Positions 1-8,638 of a stretch of 64,000 nt of DNA are shown one piece after another. Origin of the DNA: Flammeovirga pacifica (GTDB lineage Bacteria > Bacteroidota > Bacteroidia > Cytophagales > Flammeovirgaceae); contig NZ_JRYR02000001.1 in the NCBI RefSeq assembly GCF_000807855.2, forward strand, positions 3,072,490 to 3,136,489, given 5' to 3'. The position numbers and the translations under genes were made by a program. Every line of letters starts with the position of its first letter. Position 1 is the stretch's first letter. The notes beneath the pieces were generated by a model that ran no database searches, was not told the origin of the DNA, and saw only the letters and a list, made by a program, of their open reading frames with translations.

Positions 1-826
1 CAACAGTATGGCCATGAAAATAAATATTAGAATAATATCTAAGATTATTTAATGAGTCAATATTATAAATACCTCCTAAAAATCTAATCCTTTTATTACT
101 TTTAAATTTATTTTTTAAATATTCACCGTATTCAGTATCATGTTTACCAACTACTAAAAATGGATATTTTGAGTCTGAATCATTTACTCCATCTAAAATC
201 ACTTCAATACTATTTTCAGGTTCTAACCTGGCAATTAGCATATTATAGTTATACTCTTTTATCTTATATTCCGCTAATATACTAGAACTTGGATTTTGAA
301 ATAAGTTAGCACCATAAGCTATATATTTTGACTCTTTATGATATTTATTTTTAATATACTCTTGAATACCAATAGAATCAGATACAAGATAATCACTTGT
401 CTTAATTGCTAAACTTTCAGCATACACTAAAAATTTACGTACTTTCGGTGAGTATTTACTTCTTTTCCATTCTAAGCCATCCATATTAGTAATGATGATA
501 GACTTTTTAGGTAAATACCACCCCCAAATAGAACTACTTGTATATCCCAACTGTAAAATAATATCAAAATCCCTGTTACGAGCATCTTTAATACAATTAA
601 AGTCATAAATAAATTGGCCTGCTGTTCCTATCTTATATTCTGGATCATATTTATGAAGTATTTTAACCCCTTTCCATTCAGTTTTTTGATAAGGATGATC
701 ATGAGAGTTATATACATAAGTATCATGACCTTTTTCGACTAAATATTTTGATAAATACTCTGCAAACTGTTCAAATCCTCCATGATTGTTAGGAACACCT
801 CTTGTACCTAATATTGCTATTTTCAT
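1..826 (-). CDS. DUF1972-type glycosyltransferase, 3' end cut by window edge
   Basis: The reading frame is open from an ATG at 824-826 to base 1, giving about 275 visible residues. The N-terminus MKIAILGTRGVPNNHGGFEQ is the hallmark of DUF1972, the N-terminal half of a GT4-like family that adds rhamnose or similar sugars to cell-surface polymers. The middle of the visible part (AYGANLFQ, then MLIARLEPENSIEVIL) fits the hinge and start of the nucleotide-sugar-binding Rossmann domain; the EX7E region would lie outside the window. It overlaps the upstream polymerase-like gene by 38 bp, so it belongs to the same transcript. Probably a cytoplasmic, membrane-associated transferase acting on the lipid-linked repeat unit. 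The family is clear from sequence; donor and acceptor sugars are not. Confidence 0.88.
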   Translation of the reverse strand, partial: MKIAILGTRGVPNNHGGFEQFAEYLSKYLVEKGHDTYVYNSHDHPYQKTEWKGVKILHKYDPEYKIGTAGQFIYDFNCIKDARNRDFDIILQLGYTSSSIWGWYLPKKSIIITNMDGLEWKRSKYSPKVRKFLVYAESLAIKTSDYLVSDSIGIQEYIKNKYHKESKYIAYGANLFQNPSSSILAEYKIKEYNYNMLIARLEPENSIEVILDGVNDSDSKYPFLVVGKHDTEYGEYLKNKFKSNKRIRFLGGIYNIDSLNNLRYYSNIYFHGHTV

Positions 827-2054
827 TTAAAAGAAATAAAAAAGAACTGATAAAAACGACAAAAACAACCCCTTTTTGTCTCATTAAAATCGATTCTGTC
901 AATGATATAATTAATATTAAAGAAACAAAATAAATATTTAATTTACATCTCTGATTAAGTAATTTTTTGAAATAAAAAATAAAAGGAAAAACTCCAATTA
1001 AACCTAATTCAAAAATTATTTCTAGATATGAATTGTGAAAATTAAATTCATGATAAGGATACTTTGTTTTGTGAGGTGTCATTTCTCTTTTATACTTAAA
1101 TGATTTTTCTGCAAGAGTATGTTCGTTCATACCAGTACCGTTACCAATCAACAGAGTCTTCACTGAATTTATGTTTTCAAGAAAAACTCTCAAATGTAAT
1201 ATCCTTAATTCTTCTCCTGAAATATTTTGTTGCGGGTCAAATTGTTCTGTAGTCAATATATAATGTGACTTTGTTATAGATTTTTTTACAGATTCTACTC
1301 TCTCATTCCATAAATTAGATTCGAATAAAAAAAATAATGATATAAATATTGAAAAAAATATAATTAACCATACTTTAAATGATTTTATATTCAAAATTAA
1401 AAATAAAAGAAAGAACAATAGGTTTATTCTAGAAAATGTCTGTATAATTCCTATTGATAATATAGATAATAAAAAGTTGTTTAATAGTTTATTGGAAAAT
1501 GGATATATAAATAAAACTACAAAAGAAAAACAAACATACATACCAAAATATACAGGTGAAAAGTCTGATAAAATTGATACATAGTTATTGTAAAATAAAT
1601 TTGAAATTAAATATTCTGAAGTAATAAATTTATAAATTGAAGCAATAGAACATATAACTACAAATCCGCTAATAAAAGCAGAGAAAACTCTTAATATTTC
1701 TATAATTTTATTATTACTTATTTTCAAAAAAAAATTATTTAATACAAAAACTAAAGGGATTATCAAAAAAGGTAATGATGTATCTATTCTTCTAATACCA
1801 TATTTTTCAATTTCTTGGACTTGAAGTAAGTTTAAACAAAGGAGAAGGAAATAAAAAATAAATAAAAATCCTGGATGATAAAAATCAATAGATTTATAAT
1901 TTCTAATACCATTAATTATTAGTAAAAAACTTACAGAATAAATAATAATATTAGAATATAATATAGGTAATGGTAACGAAATGAAAAGTAAAATAAATAA
2001 TAAGTATATTTTATTTTCATTGTTTTTGAGACTGAAATTTATATTTATATTCAT
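789..2054 (-). CDS. O-antigen ligase/polymerase-like membrane protein (Wzy/WaaL type)
   Basis: A 421-residue protein made almost entirely of hydrophobic helices (about 10-12 membrane segments) with one large hydrophilic loop around residues 255-350. The end of that loop, with FNFHNSYLEIIFELGLIGVF, matches the Wzy_C/O-antigen-ligase signature (H-N-S-x-L-E followed by E-x-G-L-x-G). Such proteins join undecaprenyl-linked repeat units in the periplasm, or move the finished chain onto lipid A or another acceptor. The gene starts 4 bp inside the end of the GT4 gene upstream and runs 38 bp into the next gene, so translation is probably coupled. A second Wzy-like protein lies at 3130-4380; which is polymerase and which is ligase cannot be told from sequence alone. 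Confidence 0.8.
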   Translation of the reverse strand: MNININFSLKNNENKIYLLFILLFISLPLPILYSNIIIYSVSFLLIINGIRNYKSIDFYHPGFLFIFYFLLLCLNLLQVQEIEKYGIRRIDTSLPFLIIPLVFVLNNFFLKISNNKIIEILRVFSAFISGFVVICSIASIYKFITSEYLISNLFYNNYVSILSDFSPVYFGMYVCFSFVVLFIYPFSNKLLNNFLLSILSIGIIQTFSRINLLFFLLFLILNIKSFKVWLIIFFSIFISLFFLFESNLWNERVESVKKSITKSHYILTTEQFDPQQNISGEELRILHLRVFLENINSVKTLLIGNGTGMNEHTLAEKSFKYKREMTPHKTKYPYHEFNFHNSYLEIIFELGLIGVFPFIFYFKKLLNQRCKLNIYFVSLILIISLTESILMRQKGVVFVVFISSFLFLLNENSNIRYKRCS

Positions 2055-3130
2055 TTTATTTGAGCATCAAGAATATTTAAAAGACTAGGACTAATAATTT
2101 TTTTATCATATTTTTTTGCTTTTAAAAATGCATTTTTAGACATATTTAATTTTTCATCTTGCGTTAAATTTACAAACTTATTAATAACTAAAACTAAGTC
2201 ATTATGATCTCCAGGTTTAAAAAAATACCCATTTTCACCATCATCTATAAAATCTAACAACCCTCCTATTCTTGAACCAATAACAGGTAAATTCATTGCA
2301 AGTGCTTCAACACCTACTAATCCTAACCCCTCATTTAACTCCGTTGGAAAAATAAAAACATCCTTATTATTTAAATATTGAGGAAGTTTATCTTGATCCT
2401 TTTCTCCTAAATAGTTTACTTCTCCATTTATATTTAATTCATCAATCATTTTTAAAAAGATATTTCTATCATCTCCATCACCTATATAAGTACATGAAAA
2501 TTTCAATCCCTCTTGCTTTAAAATACTCATTGCTCTTAACAAAACATCCCACCCTTTTCCTTGTACAATTCTACTTACACAAATTATCTCTAATATATCT
2601 GAATCATTATTTGAATTTATTTCTTTATTTGAAAATAAATCCATATCAATGCCACCTGAAGGTGATACAAATATCTTATCTTGTAAATCACTACTATTCT
2701 TTATTAGTTCAGATTTTAAATAATTAGATGGAACAATAATTAATGAAGATCTTTTTAATAAAATTTTTATGAATTTGTATAAAAACTTTGTGATTTTTTT
2801 ATTAGGAATTAGATCATCTCCATGAGCATTAATACAAACTTTTTTAGATCTAATTAGTGAAATTAATAAAACGGGAATAGCAATATGTGTCGGATAATGA
2901 GCATAAATCAAATCATAACTAGAAAACAAACCTTTTAAAATAATATCAATGTATAACTTCAAATAAGTTAGTATTTTACTTGACATACCTATTAGTCTAC
3001 CTTTGATTAAAGATGATTCTGAAACTTCAACTCCTAATTCTTTTAAATTTTCTTCAATATTCTTTACAAAAATACCAAATGAAGGATAATCCTCTGATGG
3101 GTACATATTAGAAATTAAATAAATCTTCAT
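2051..3130 (-). CDS. GT4-family glycosyltransferase
   Basis: A 359-residue GT-B fold glycosyltransferase. The N-terminal acceptor domain begins MKIYLISNMYPSEDYPSFG with a G-rich loop and contains NAHGDDLIPN around residue 102. The C-terminal donor domain has the EX7E motif in EGLGLVGVEAL and the following GSRIGGLLDFIDDGENGY stretch, typical of GT4 retaining enzymes. Length is normal for the family. It probably adds one sugar to the undecaprenyl-linked repeat unit on the inner face of the cytoplasmic membrane. It overlaps its upstream neighbour by 1 bp and its downstream neighbour by 4 bp, so it sits inside the polysaccharide operon. Sugar specificity is not predictable here. Confidence 0.9.
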   Translation of the reverse strand: MKIYLISNMYPSEDYPSFGIFVKNIEENLKELGVEVSESSLIKGRLIGMSSKILTYLKLYIDIILKGLFSSYDLIYAHYPTHIAIPVLLISLIRSKKVCINAHGDDLIPNKKITKFLYKFIKILLKRSSLIIVPSNYLKSELIKNSSDLQDKIFVSPSGGIDMDLFSNKEINSNNDSDILEIICVSRIVQGKGWDVLLRAMSILKQEGLKFSCTYIGDGDDRNIFLKMIDELNINGEVNYLGEKDQDKLPQYLNNKDVFIFPTELNEGLGLVGVEALAMNLPVIGSRIGGLLDFIDDGENGYFFKPGDHNDLVLVINKFVNLTQDEKLNMSKNAFLKAKKYDKKIISPSLLNILDAQIK

Positions 3131-4380
3131 TATTTTTCTTTGTCTCTTCTATTAATTAAATACAATACACACAATGCGAAAATTCCACTTCCAGGACCTG
3201 ATTGAATAAATGGCCCTATTAAAGTAGATATTATTGCATACCAATAAAGGATTTTAAATAAAGATAGCTGAGTTGTCTCAAGTTCCAATATAAATGTTCT
3301 ATAAAAAGAATGTAGTACTAAATAAAAACATATAATTCCTAAATAACCTAATTCCCCTATTAATGAACCTAATACTGCATCGTATATTCCAACGTTATCT
3401 AATTCAACCCACCTTTGAAGTCCCACATAAGCATAAACAGTACTTTCACCTTTTATTGAAAGTACTGTTCCATATGTACCTGTAGATGTCCCGAATGGAA
3501 AAAAAGTGTTTGCTAATTCAAAACCATGATAAACCATTAACCCCCTTATATATTTATGTCCTGTAGTAGTATACTTCGATAAATCTTGTAAGGAATTTTC
3601 TATTATTGGTAAATCAGAATGAAATATAAGACTAGAAATTACAATTAATGAAAAGGGTATTAAACAATATATAAAAGCTTTATTTCTTAGGGATAAATCA
3701 AAAATAATAAACCAAGTTACGGGTAATAGAATTAAAATAATTTTTCTGTAAGTTAAAAGCTCTGATAAAATATAAAGAAATATCAACAAAAAAGGTATTA
3801 TCAATACATGATACTTTTTTAACGTTTTCTTATTATTAATAAATATATAGGTGATTATTAGAAAAACTAAAGTGTATGCCAGATAAGCTCCAACTCCAAA
3901 GTGTCCTATTTTTCTTAAAAATCCGTCTCTAAATGCAATTTTATGACCTACTATTGTATTCCAATTCTCACCTAAAACAAAATTTATTATTAAAAATATA
4001 ACTGTTAATTTCAGAGATAGTCTAAAGGCTAAATCTATTTTGTTGGCAAAGTAATCACTCTTATTTAAGGTAAATAAAATTAATCCAGCGTAGATAATAA
4101 TGAAAGCTTTTATATTAATAAAAGCCTGTAAATACATAAATATTATATTTGTTGAAAAAGGGCTAATAAAGAAATTAACAGTACAAAAAGCTAAATATAT
4201 TATCAAAAAAAATATAAATTGTTTGCCTCCTTTTACTTTTGGGTAAAAAATAAAGTTTATTATTATTGATAACCCCAATAATACCTCATCACAAAATGAT
4301 AAAAATGTATTTTGAAATAAACCTACATTAACAGAAAAAAAAACTAAAATTATATATATTTTAAATAGGAAATCAATCAT
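3130..4380 (-). CDS. Wzy-like O-antigen polymerase, polytopic membrane protein
   Basis: A 416-residue hydrophobic protein with about ten or more membrane helices and a hydrophilic loop at roughly residues 255-335. Overall plan, length and position between glycosyltransferase and modification genes fit a Wzy polymerase, although the loop (with a FGTSTGTYG segment) is not a textbook Wzy_C motif. Wzy enzymes link undecaprenyl-diphosphate repeat units in the periplasm in Wzx/Wzy-dependent pathways, which agrees with the Wzx flippase and Wzz-like protein nearby. It starts directly upstream of the GT4 gene with a 1-bp overlap and lies 2 bp after the GNAT gene. Polymerases diverge very fast, so function rests on topology and context. 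Confidence 0.7.
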   Translation of the reverse strand: MIDFLFKIYIILVFFSVNVGLFQNTFLSFCDEVLLGLSIIINFIFYPKVKGGKQFIFFLIIYLAFCTVNFFISPFSTNIIFMYLQAFINIKAFIIIYAGLILFTLNKSDYFANKIDLAFRLSLKLTVIFLIINFVLGENWNTIVGHKIAFRDGFLRKIGHFGVGAYLAYTLVFLIITYIFINNKKTLKKYHVLIIPFLLIFLYILSELLTYRKIILILLPVTWFIIFDLSLRNKAFIYCLIPFSLIVISSLIFHSDLPIIENSLQDLSKYTTTGHKYIRGLMVYHGFELANTFFPFGTSTGTYGTVLSIKGESTVYAYVGLQRWVELDNVGIYDAVLGSLIGELGYLGIICFYLVLHSFYRTFILELETTQLSLFKILYWYAIISTLIGPFIQSGPGSGIFALCVLYLINRRDKEK

Positions 4381-4382
4381 AA

Positions 4383-5282
4383 TTAATAACAGTCCATATC
4401 GGCTTTTTGTAAAAAGAATTGATATTTATTTTCAGAACCAGTATATTCCTTTAATACATAATTTAATCTAGATTTTTTTCTAATTCTAAAAGACCAATTA
4501 TTCACTCCAAAATTAATAGATGAAGTATATTGGATCAAAAAGAAATATCCAATAGTTTTTTTTAAATGCTTAATAAATTGTTTGAATTCAAAATAATTTA
4601 TTTCTAATGGTTTTAAGATTATTTCTACTCTATTTATTATTCCTTTATGTATTTGGTAAACTATACAAATTGAAGAATTATTGATTTTATATAAATTGTA
4701 ATTAAAATAAGGGTGATCAATAAACCTCCATTGAATAATATTATCAGACCAATTTGTCGAAATAATATTATTTTTTGTCTTAAAGTTTTTGAATAAGTAT
4801 TTATAACCTAAATTAAAAAAGGGTACAGTTGGAAATATTTCCCAATAGGTATTTTCAATTAAATCTATCCATCCCATTTTTTTATAAATGGGATAAGAGT
4901 TTTCATTTGGGAAATTATAAATAAAATATTTCTTTTCATTAGCAAAGTCGATTATCATTTGGTTTAGTTTTTTAAATATACCTTGCCCCCTAAACTTTTT
5001 ACTAACAGCAGAATCTACAGCTTGATAATAACAATTTGCCCGATTTTCTGCATGAAATTGCCAAGCCCATAGAAATCTAACTCCAATGATTGATCCATTA
5101 TTTTTAGCTATAAAACAAAATGAAGGTCCAAATGGATTTTGAATAAACTTCCATTTAAACCATTTATAAGTAAATGGCATTAATGGATCAGTAAAAACAC
5201 AATTCAATAATTCAATAATTTCTTTAATGTCTTCAACATTTAAATCATTTGAATTACAGTAACTATATTCTATTTTTTTCAT
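4383..5282 (-). CDS. GNAT-family N-acetyltransferase of the polysaccharide cluster
   Basis: A 299-residue protein with a GNAT fold in its first half. Motif A, the acetyl-CoA pyrophosphate-binding loop, is visible as KKFRGQGIFKKL near residue 95, followed by the aromatic motif B region (FPNENSYPIYKKMGW). The second half, about 150 residues, is more divergent and may be a second partial GNAT domain. Homologues in exopolysaccharide loci are thought to acetylate amino sugars of the repeat unit. The gene overlaps the upstream NodB deacetylase by 20 bp, so removal and addition of acyl groups are translated together. The start is the first ATG of the frame. The substrate is unknown. Confidence 0.72.
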   Translation of the reverse strand: MKKIEYSYCNSNDLNVEDIKEIIELLNCVFTDPLMPFTYKWFKWKFIQNPFGPSFCFIAKNNGSIIGVRFLWAWQFHAENRANCYYQAVDSAVSKKFRGQGIFKKLNQMIIDFANEKKYFIYNFPNENSYPIYKKMGWIDLIENTYWEIFPTVPFFNLGYKYLFKNFKTKNNIISTNWSDNIIQWRFIDHPYFNYNLYKINNSSICIVYQIHKGIINRVEIILKPLEINYFEFKQFIKHLKKTIGYFFLIQYTSSINFGVNNWSFRIRKKSRLNYVLKEYTGSENKYQFFLQKADMDCY

Positions 5283-6033
5283 TTGCGTGTTTCATTTTAA
5301 AATAAAAATCTAAAACTCCTACCGCTTTTAATGTAGCTTTATATAAAGAATCAAAATCACCTATACACACTCTATTAATTAAGTAAGGGGTTGATTCAAA
5401 ATTAATATCTCCCCATATTACAGTATAAGCATAAGTGACTTTATTTTTTTCTAACAAATTAAATAAAAGTTCCCTATTTTTTGGTAAATGCCCAAATGGA
5501 TATGCAAAATTATTTACTTTATAATCAAATTTTTGTTCAAGATATTTAATTCCTACCTCGATATCATTCTTTATTTCATCATCAGATGCGTCAAATAAAT
5601 CTACATGATTAAGAGTATGATAACCAATAGCAAAATTATTATCCAACCACAATTTAATATCTGTTTCAGTTGCTAGCTTGGCTTCATATAACTTTTTCTC
5701 ACTAATTAAATCAATATCATATCCTCTATTTAATAGATATGGACATATAAATATTAGAGAAGGAATTTTTTCATTGATCAAAAATGGCATAAGAGTCTCA
5801 ATATTATCCTTATAACCATCATCAAAAGTAAATGAAATAAATCTTCCTGGTAAATTATTATTCATTATATCATCTAATGATAAAAAAGTGATATCTAATA
5901 ATTTTAATACTTTCACTAAAGCTTTAAACTTTGATAATGAAAAGTAGTTATTACTTATACTATGAAGGCAAATAATTCTTTTAAAATTCTTTGGAAGAAC
6001 TATATTTAGTAATCTTACTATTATATTATTCAT
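5263..6033 (-). CDS. Polysaccharide deacetylase (NodB/CE4 family)
   Basis: A 256-residue CE4-type enzyme. The first NodB motif is FTFDDGY (D71 and D72, catalytic base and metal ligand), the second is H139-T-L-N-H143 (metal-binding HxxxH), and a third region is FAYPFGH. These enzymes remove N- or O-acetyl groups from sugars in a metal-dependent way. There is no clear signal peptide; the N-terminus is only weakly hydrophobic, so the enzyme may act on the lipid-linked intermediate at the inner membrane. It shares 1 bp with the upstream pyruvyl transferase gene and 20 bp with the downstream GNAT gene. Family is well supported; the deacetylated residue is unknown. Confidence 0.85.
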   Translation of the reverse strand: MNNIIVRLLNIVLPKNFKRIICLHSISNNYFSLSKFKALVKVLKLLDITFLSLDDIMNNNLPGRFISFTFDDGYKDNIETLMPFLINEKIPSLIFICPYLLNRGYDIDLISEKKLYEAKLATETDIKLWLDNNFAIGYHTLNHVDLFDASDDEIKNDIEVGIKYLEQKFDYKVNNFAYPFGHLPKNRELLFNLLEKNKVTYAYTVIWGDINFESTPYLINRVCIGDFDSLYKATLKAVGVLDFYFKMKHANEKNRI

Positions 6034-7298
6034 TAACCTTCAATATTTTTCATTAATTTTTGTTTGAATTCAGTCATTTCTAATAACATTTTATCATTAC
6101 TATGCTTCAAAGTTTCTATAACACGATCTCTATTTTCTTTAATTTTTTTTATTACTGACGTCATATTAGACATTTTATCCAGATCAATGCAATAATCTTG
6201 CATTTGAATATTTGTCATGTACCCTCTTATTTTATGTTGAGTATTTATCGAAATAGTAGGAACGTAAGCTGAAGTACTAATAATACCAACATGCATTCTT
6301 GTTGTGATAAATATATTTAACTGCTTTTGTAATGATTGATATTCATCTGGGAAGAAAATTTTATTTTCAAGGATATTCACTTCGAATGATTTTGTCCTTA
6401 AATCATTATAAAGTCTTTCACATATTAAATAATCATTACTTTTTCCATTGTGAATATAATTTGAAGGCATAATTAAAAATTTATAACTATCTACATCAAA
6501 AGATTCAATTAGAGAGTTTAAAATTTCTGAATAATAATCCACATTATAGTTGATTTCATTTACTATCTTAGAAATAGTAACTCCAATAATTTTCTTATCA
6601 TTAGACTCTGTAAAATATTTTTTTATGTCTATATGCATACTATTTGTAGTTTGCATGAATCCTACGTCTGGAGAATACACAACTTCTTGCCCCTCATTTA
6701 ATAAACCTTTCATTAAATTGTAAGAAGGTAAATCTCTTGCAACAACAAGGTTAGCATTATCTAAAACTCTTTTTACCACCCTTTTAAATAGTCCATCTTT
6801 TAAAGGACCGTAACTTTGAGGAAATAACACTAATTTCTTATTTAATACATCAGTGATAAGCCAAAAAAAGAATAACCAAAAAATACTCCTATTTTTGAAA
6901 GTATCATTAATCATTTCTCCATTAATACTAGCACAAACATCTGCTTTCTGAATTATAGATATTATATGAGCCCTCTTTTTTGAAAAAACTATTTTTTTTG
7001 GGGAAATTCTAAATGTTTTGTTATTAATATAAAGAAGGATAAATTCAATTGTAGTCGTAATAATCCAAATGAGTTTTGGTAAAAATGATTTACCTTCCCA
7101 AAAGGTACCAAAGTATGACTCTAGTAATTCAGAACTATCATATCTAAGACTATTTGTTTTTAAATCTTTAGTTAAAATCTTCTTTTTGTAATTATTTTCA
7201 CCTAAAAGATCATCAAAAACTTTAATACTTTGATCTAACAATACTCCATTTCCAACATGAAGTGTACTGAAAGCATCAATCAAAACAATATTTTTCAT
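6033..7298 (-). CDS. Polysaccharide pyruvyl transferase family protein
   Basis: A 421-residue protein of the CsaB/WcaK-like polysaccharide pyruvyl transferase family. Recognisable parts are the N-terminal MKNIVLIDAFSTLHVGNGVL, the central VARDLPSYNLMKGL segment, and near the C-terminus ITTRMHVGIISTSAYVPTIS, the conserved R-x-H-x-x-x-x-x-S/A region. Family members transfer a pyruvate ketal from phosphoenolpyruvate onto hexoses of surface polymers, adding negative charge; some members of this broad family are not proven pyruvyl transferases. The gene lies 2 bp downstream of the flippase gene and next to an FrhB-like iron-sulfur gene, a pairing often seen in capsule loci. Confidence 0.83.
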   Translation of the reverse strand: MKNIVLIDAFSTLHVGNGVLLDQSIKVFDDLLGENNYKKKILTKDLKTNSLRYDSSELLESYFGTFWEGKSFLPKLIWIITTTIEFILLYINNKTFRISPKKIVFSKKRAHIISIIQKADVCASINGEMINDTFKNRSIFWLFFFWLITDVLNKKLVLFPQSYGPLKDGLFKRVVKRVLDNANLVVARDLPSYNLMKGLLNEGQEVVYSPDVGFMQTTNSMHIDIKKYFTESNDKKIIGVTISKIVNEINYNVDYYSEILNSLIESFDVDSYKFLIMPSNYIHNGKSNDYLICERLYNDLRTKSFEVNILENKIFFPDEYQSLQKQLNIFITTRMHVGIISTSAYVPTISINTQHKIRGYMTNIQMQDYCIDLDKMSNMTSVIKKIKENRDRVIETLKHSNDKMLLEMTEFKQKLMKNIEG

Positions 7299-7300
7299 TT

Positions 7301-8638
7301 TTATTTTATTAAATCAACAAATCTTTTTAACCTCTTTTTAAAAACTACTCCAACAATTGAAGTACATAATAACAAACAAACAAATCTAACTTCTATTGTC
7401 ATAATTTCACTATAAAACAATATTAAATATAGATTTATAAAATATAAGATAGATATAAATATTATCGATGCATTAAATAATTCAAAATTGCATTTACAAT
7501 ATACTTTTCGTATATAAATATATGATAACATTAAAATAAACTCAGTAAGAAATGTAGTTAACGTAGCTCCTATTATCCCATATACAGGTATAACTAAATA
7601 GTTTAACGTTACATTAAGTATTAAACAAAGCATAGATACATATACTTTTAGCTTATTAAACTTTGATGCAGATATAATATTTGAACTAACTGACATAATA
7701 TACCTAATCATAATTACAGAGGATAGAATCTGCAATATTACAATTGAAGGATGTAATTCATTTCCAAAAAGGATATTTATTATATAATCTGAAAAGTTTA
7801 ATACAAAGGCACTAATAAGGAAACCAATTGATAATAAAATAATCTCAATATTATTAACACTACCCTTAAAATCTTGAAAATTCTTTACGATAAGTGGATA
7901 ATACTGTTTCCCTAAAACTTCAGAAATAATTAATGATGCAAAAAATATTCTTGTTGCAGATGTATAATATGCTACTTCTTTAATATCAAGATACTCTTCA
8001 ATCATTAACACATCAACCTGAACAAATAAAACAACTAATAAACTATGAAAAATATATGAAAAACTTTCTTTAAACAGTTTAATTAATTGTTTAAATTTTA
8101 TTGATTTATATAGATAAGCATTATGATTTTTAATCAAGAATATTATAATATACACAATTTTACTTATCACAAATGCTATGTAAAACAATAAAACATTTTC
8201 AAAAAATGTTACATTTATGACAATTAAAACTATAAATATTAATCTCTCAATAGTAGAAAAAACTACATCATTTCTAAATTTTTTTTCTAAATAACATTTA
8301 GTTCGAATTAATGAGATAATACTATCCAAGTAAAAACTAAATGATAATATTAGAATTAAAAGATCATTATTCAGATAAAAAAACACAAAAAACAACGAAT
8401 AAACTGTTGTTTTTAAAATAAAAAGTTGGAGTAAATTATCGTCTTGTTCATTAACTTTTTTAATAGAATAAAACTCACCACCGAAATTAAAAAGAATAAA
8501 AATTATAGATAAAAAAGAAAAATTATAATTAAATTCTCCTAGATCTTCTACAGACACTCTTGCTAATAAAGACAAGAAAATAAAAATTGATAATTTTTCT
8601 ATTATTTTTGATGATACTAGTAAAAAGCTATTTTTCAT
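7301..8638 (-). CDS. Wzx-type polysaccharide flippase (MATE/MOP superfamily)
   Basis: A 445-residue integral membrane protein with about 12-14 predicted helices spread along its whole length, typical of the polysaccharide transporter branch of the MOP exporter superfamily. The segment YYTSATRIFFASLIISEVLG and the preceding short cytoplasmic loop match the usual PST/Wzx pattern. It would flip undecaprenyl-diphosphate-linked repeat units across the cytoplasmic membrane for polymerisation by the Wzy-like proteins encoded further along the operon. It overlaps the FrhB-like gene upstream by 4 bp and is followed after 2 bp by the pyruvyl transferase gene. Confidence 0.87.
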   Translation of the reverse strand: MKNSFLLVSSKIIEKLSIFIFLSLLARVSVEDLGEFNYNFSFLSIIFILFNFGGEFYSIKKVNEQDDNLLQLFILKTTVYSLFFVFFYLNNDLLILILSFSFYLDSIISLIRTKCYLEKKFRNDVVFSTIERLIFIVLIVINVTFFENVLLFYIAFVISKIVYIIIFLIKNHNAYLYKSIKFKQLIKLFKESFSYIFHSLLVVLFVQVDVLMIEEYLDIKEVAYYTSATRIFFASLIISEVLGKQYYPLIVKNFQDFKGSVNNIEIILLSIGFLISAFVLNFSDYIINILFGNELHPSIVILQILSSVIMIRYIMSVSSNIISASKFNKLKVYVSMLCLILNVTLNYLVIPVYGIIGATLTTFLTEFILMLSYIYIRKVYCKCNFELFNASIIFISILYFINLYLILFYSEIMTIEVRFVCLLLCTSIVGVVFKKRLKRFVDLIK

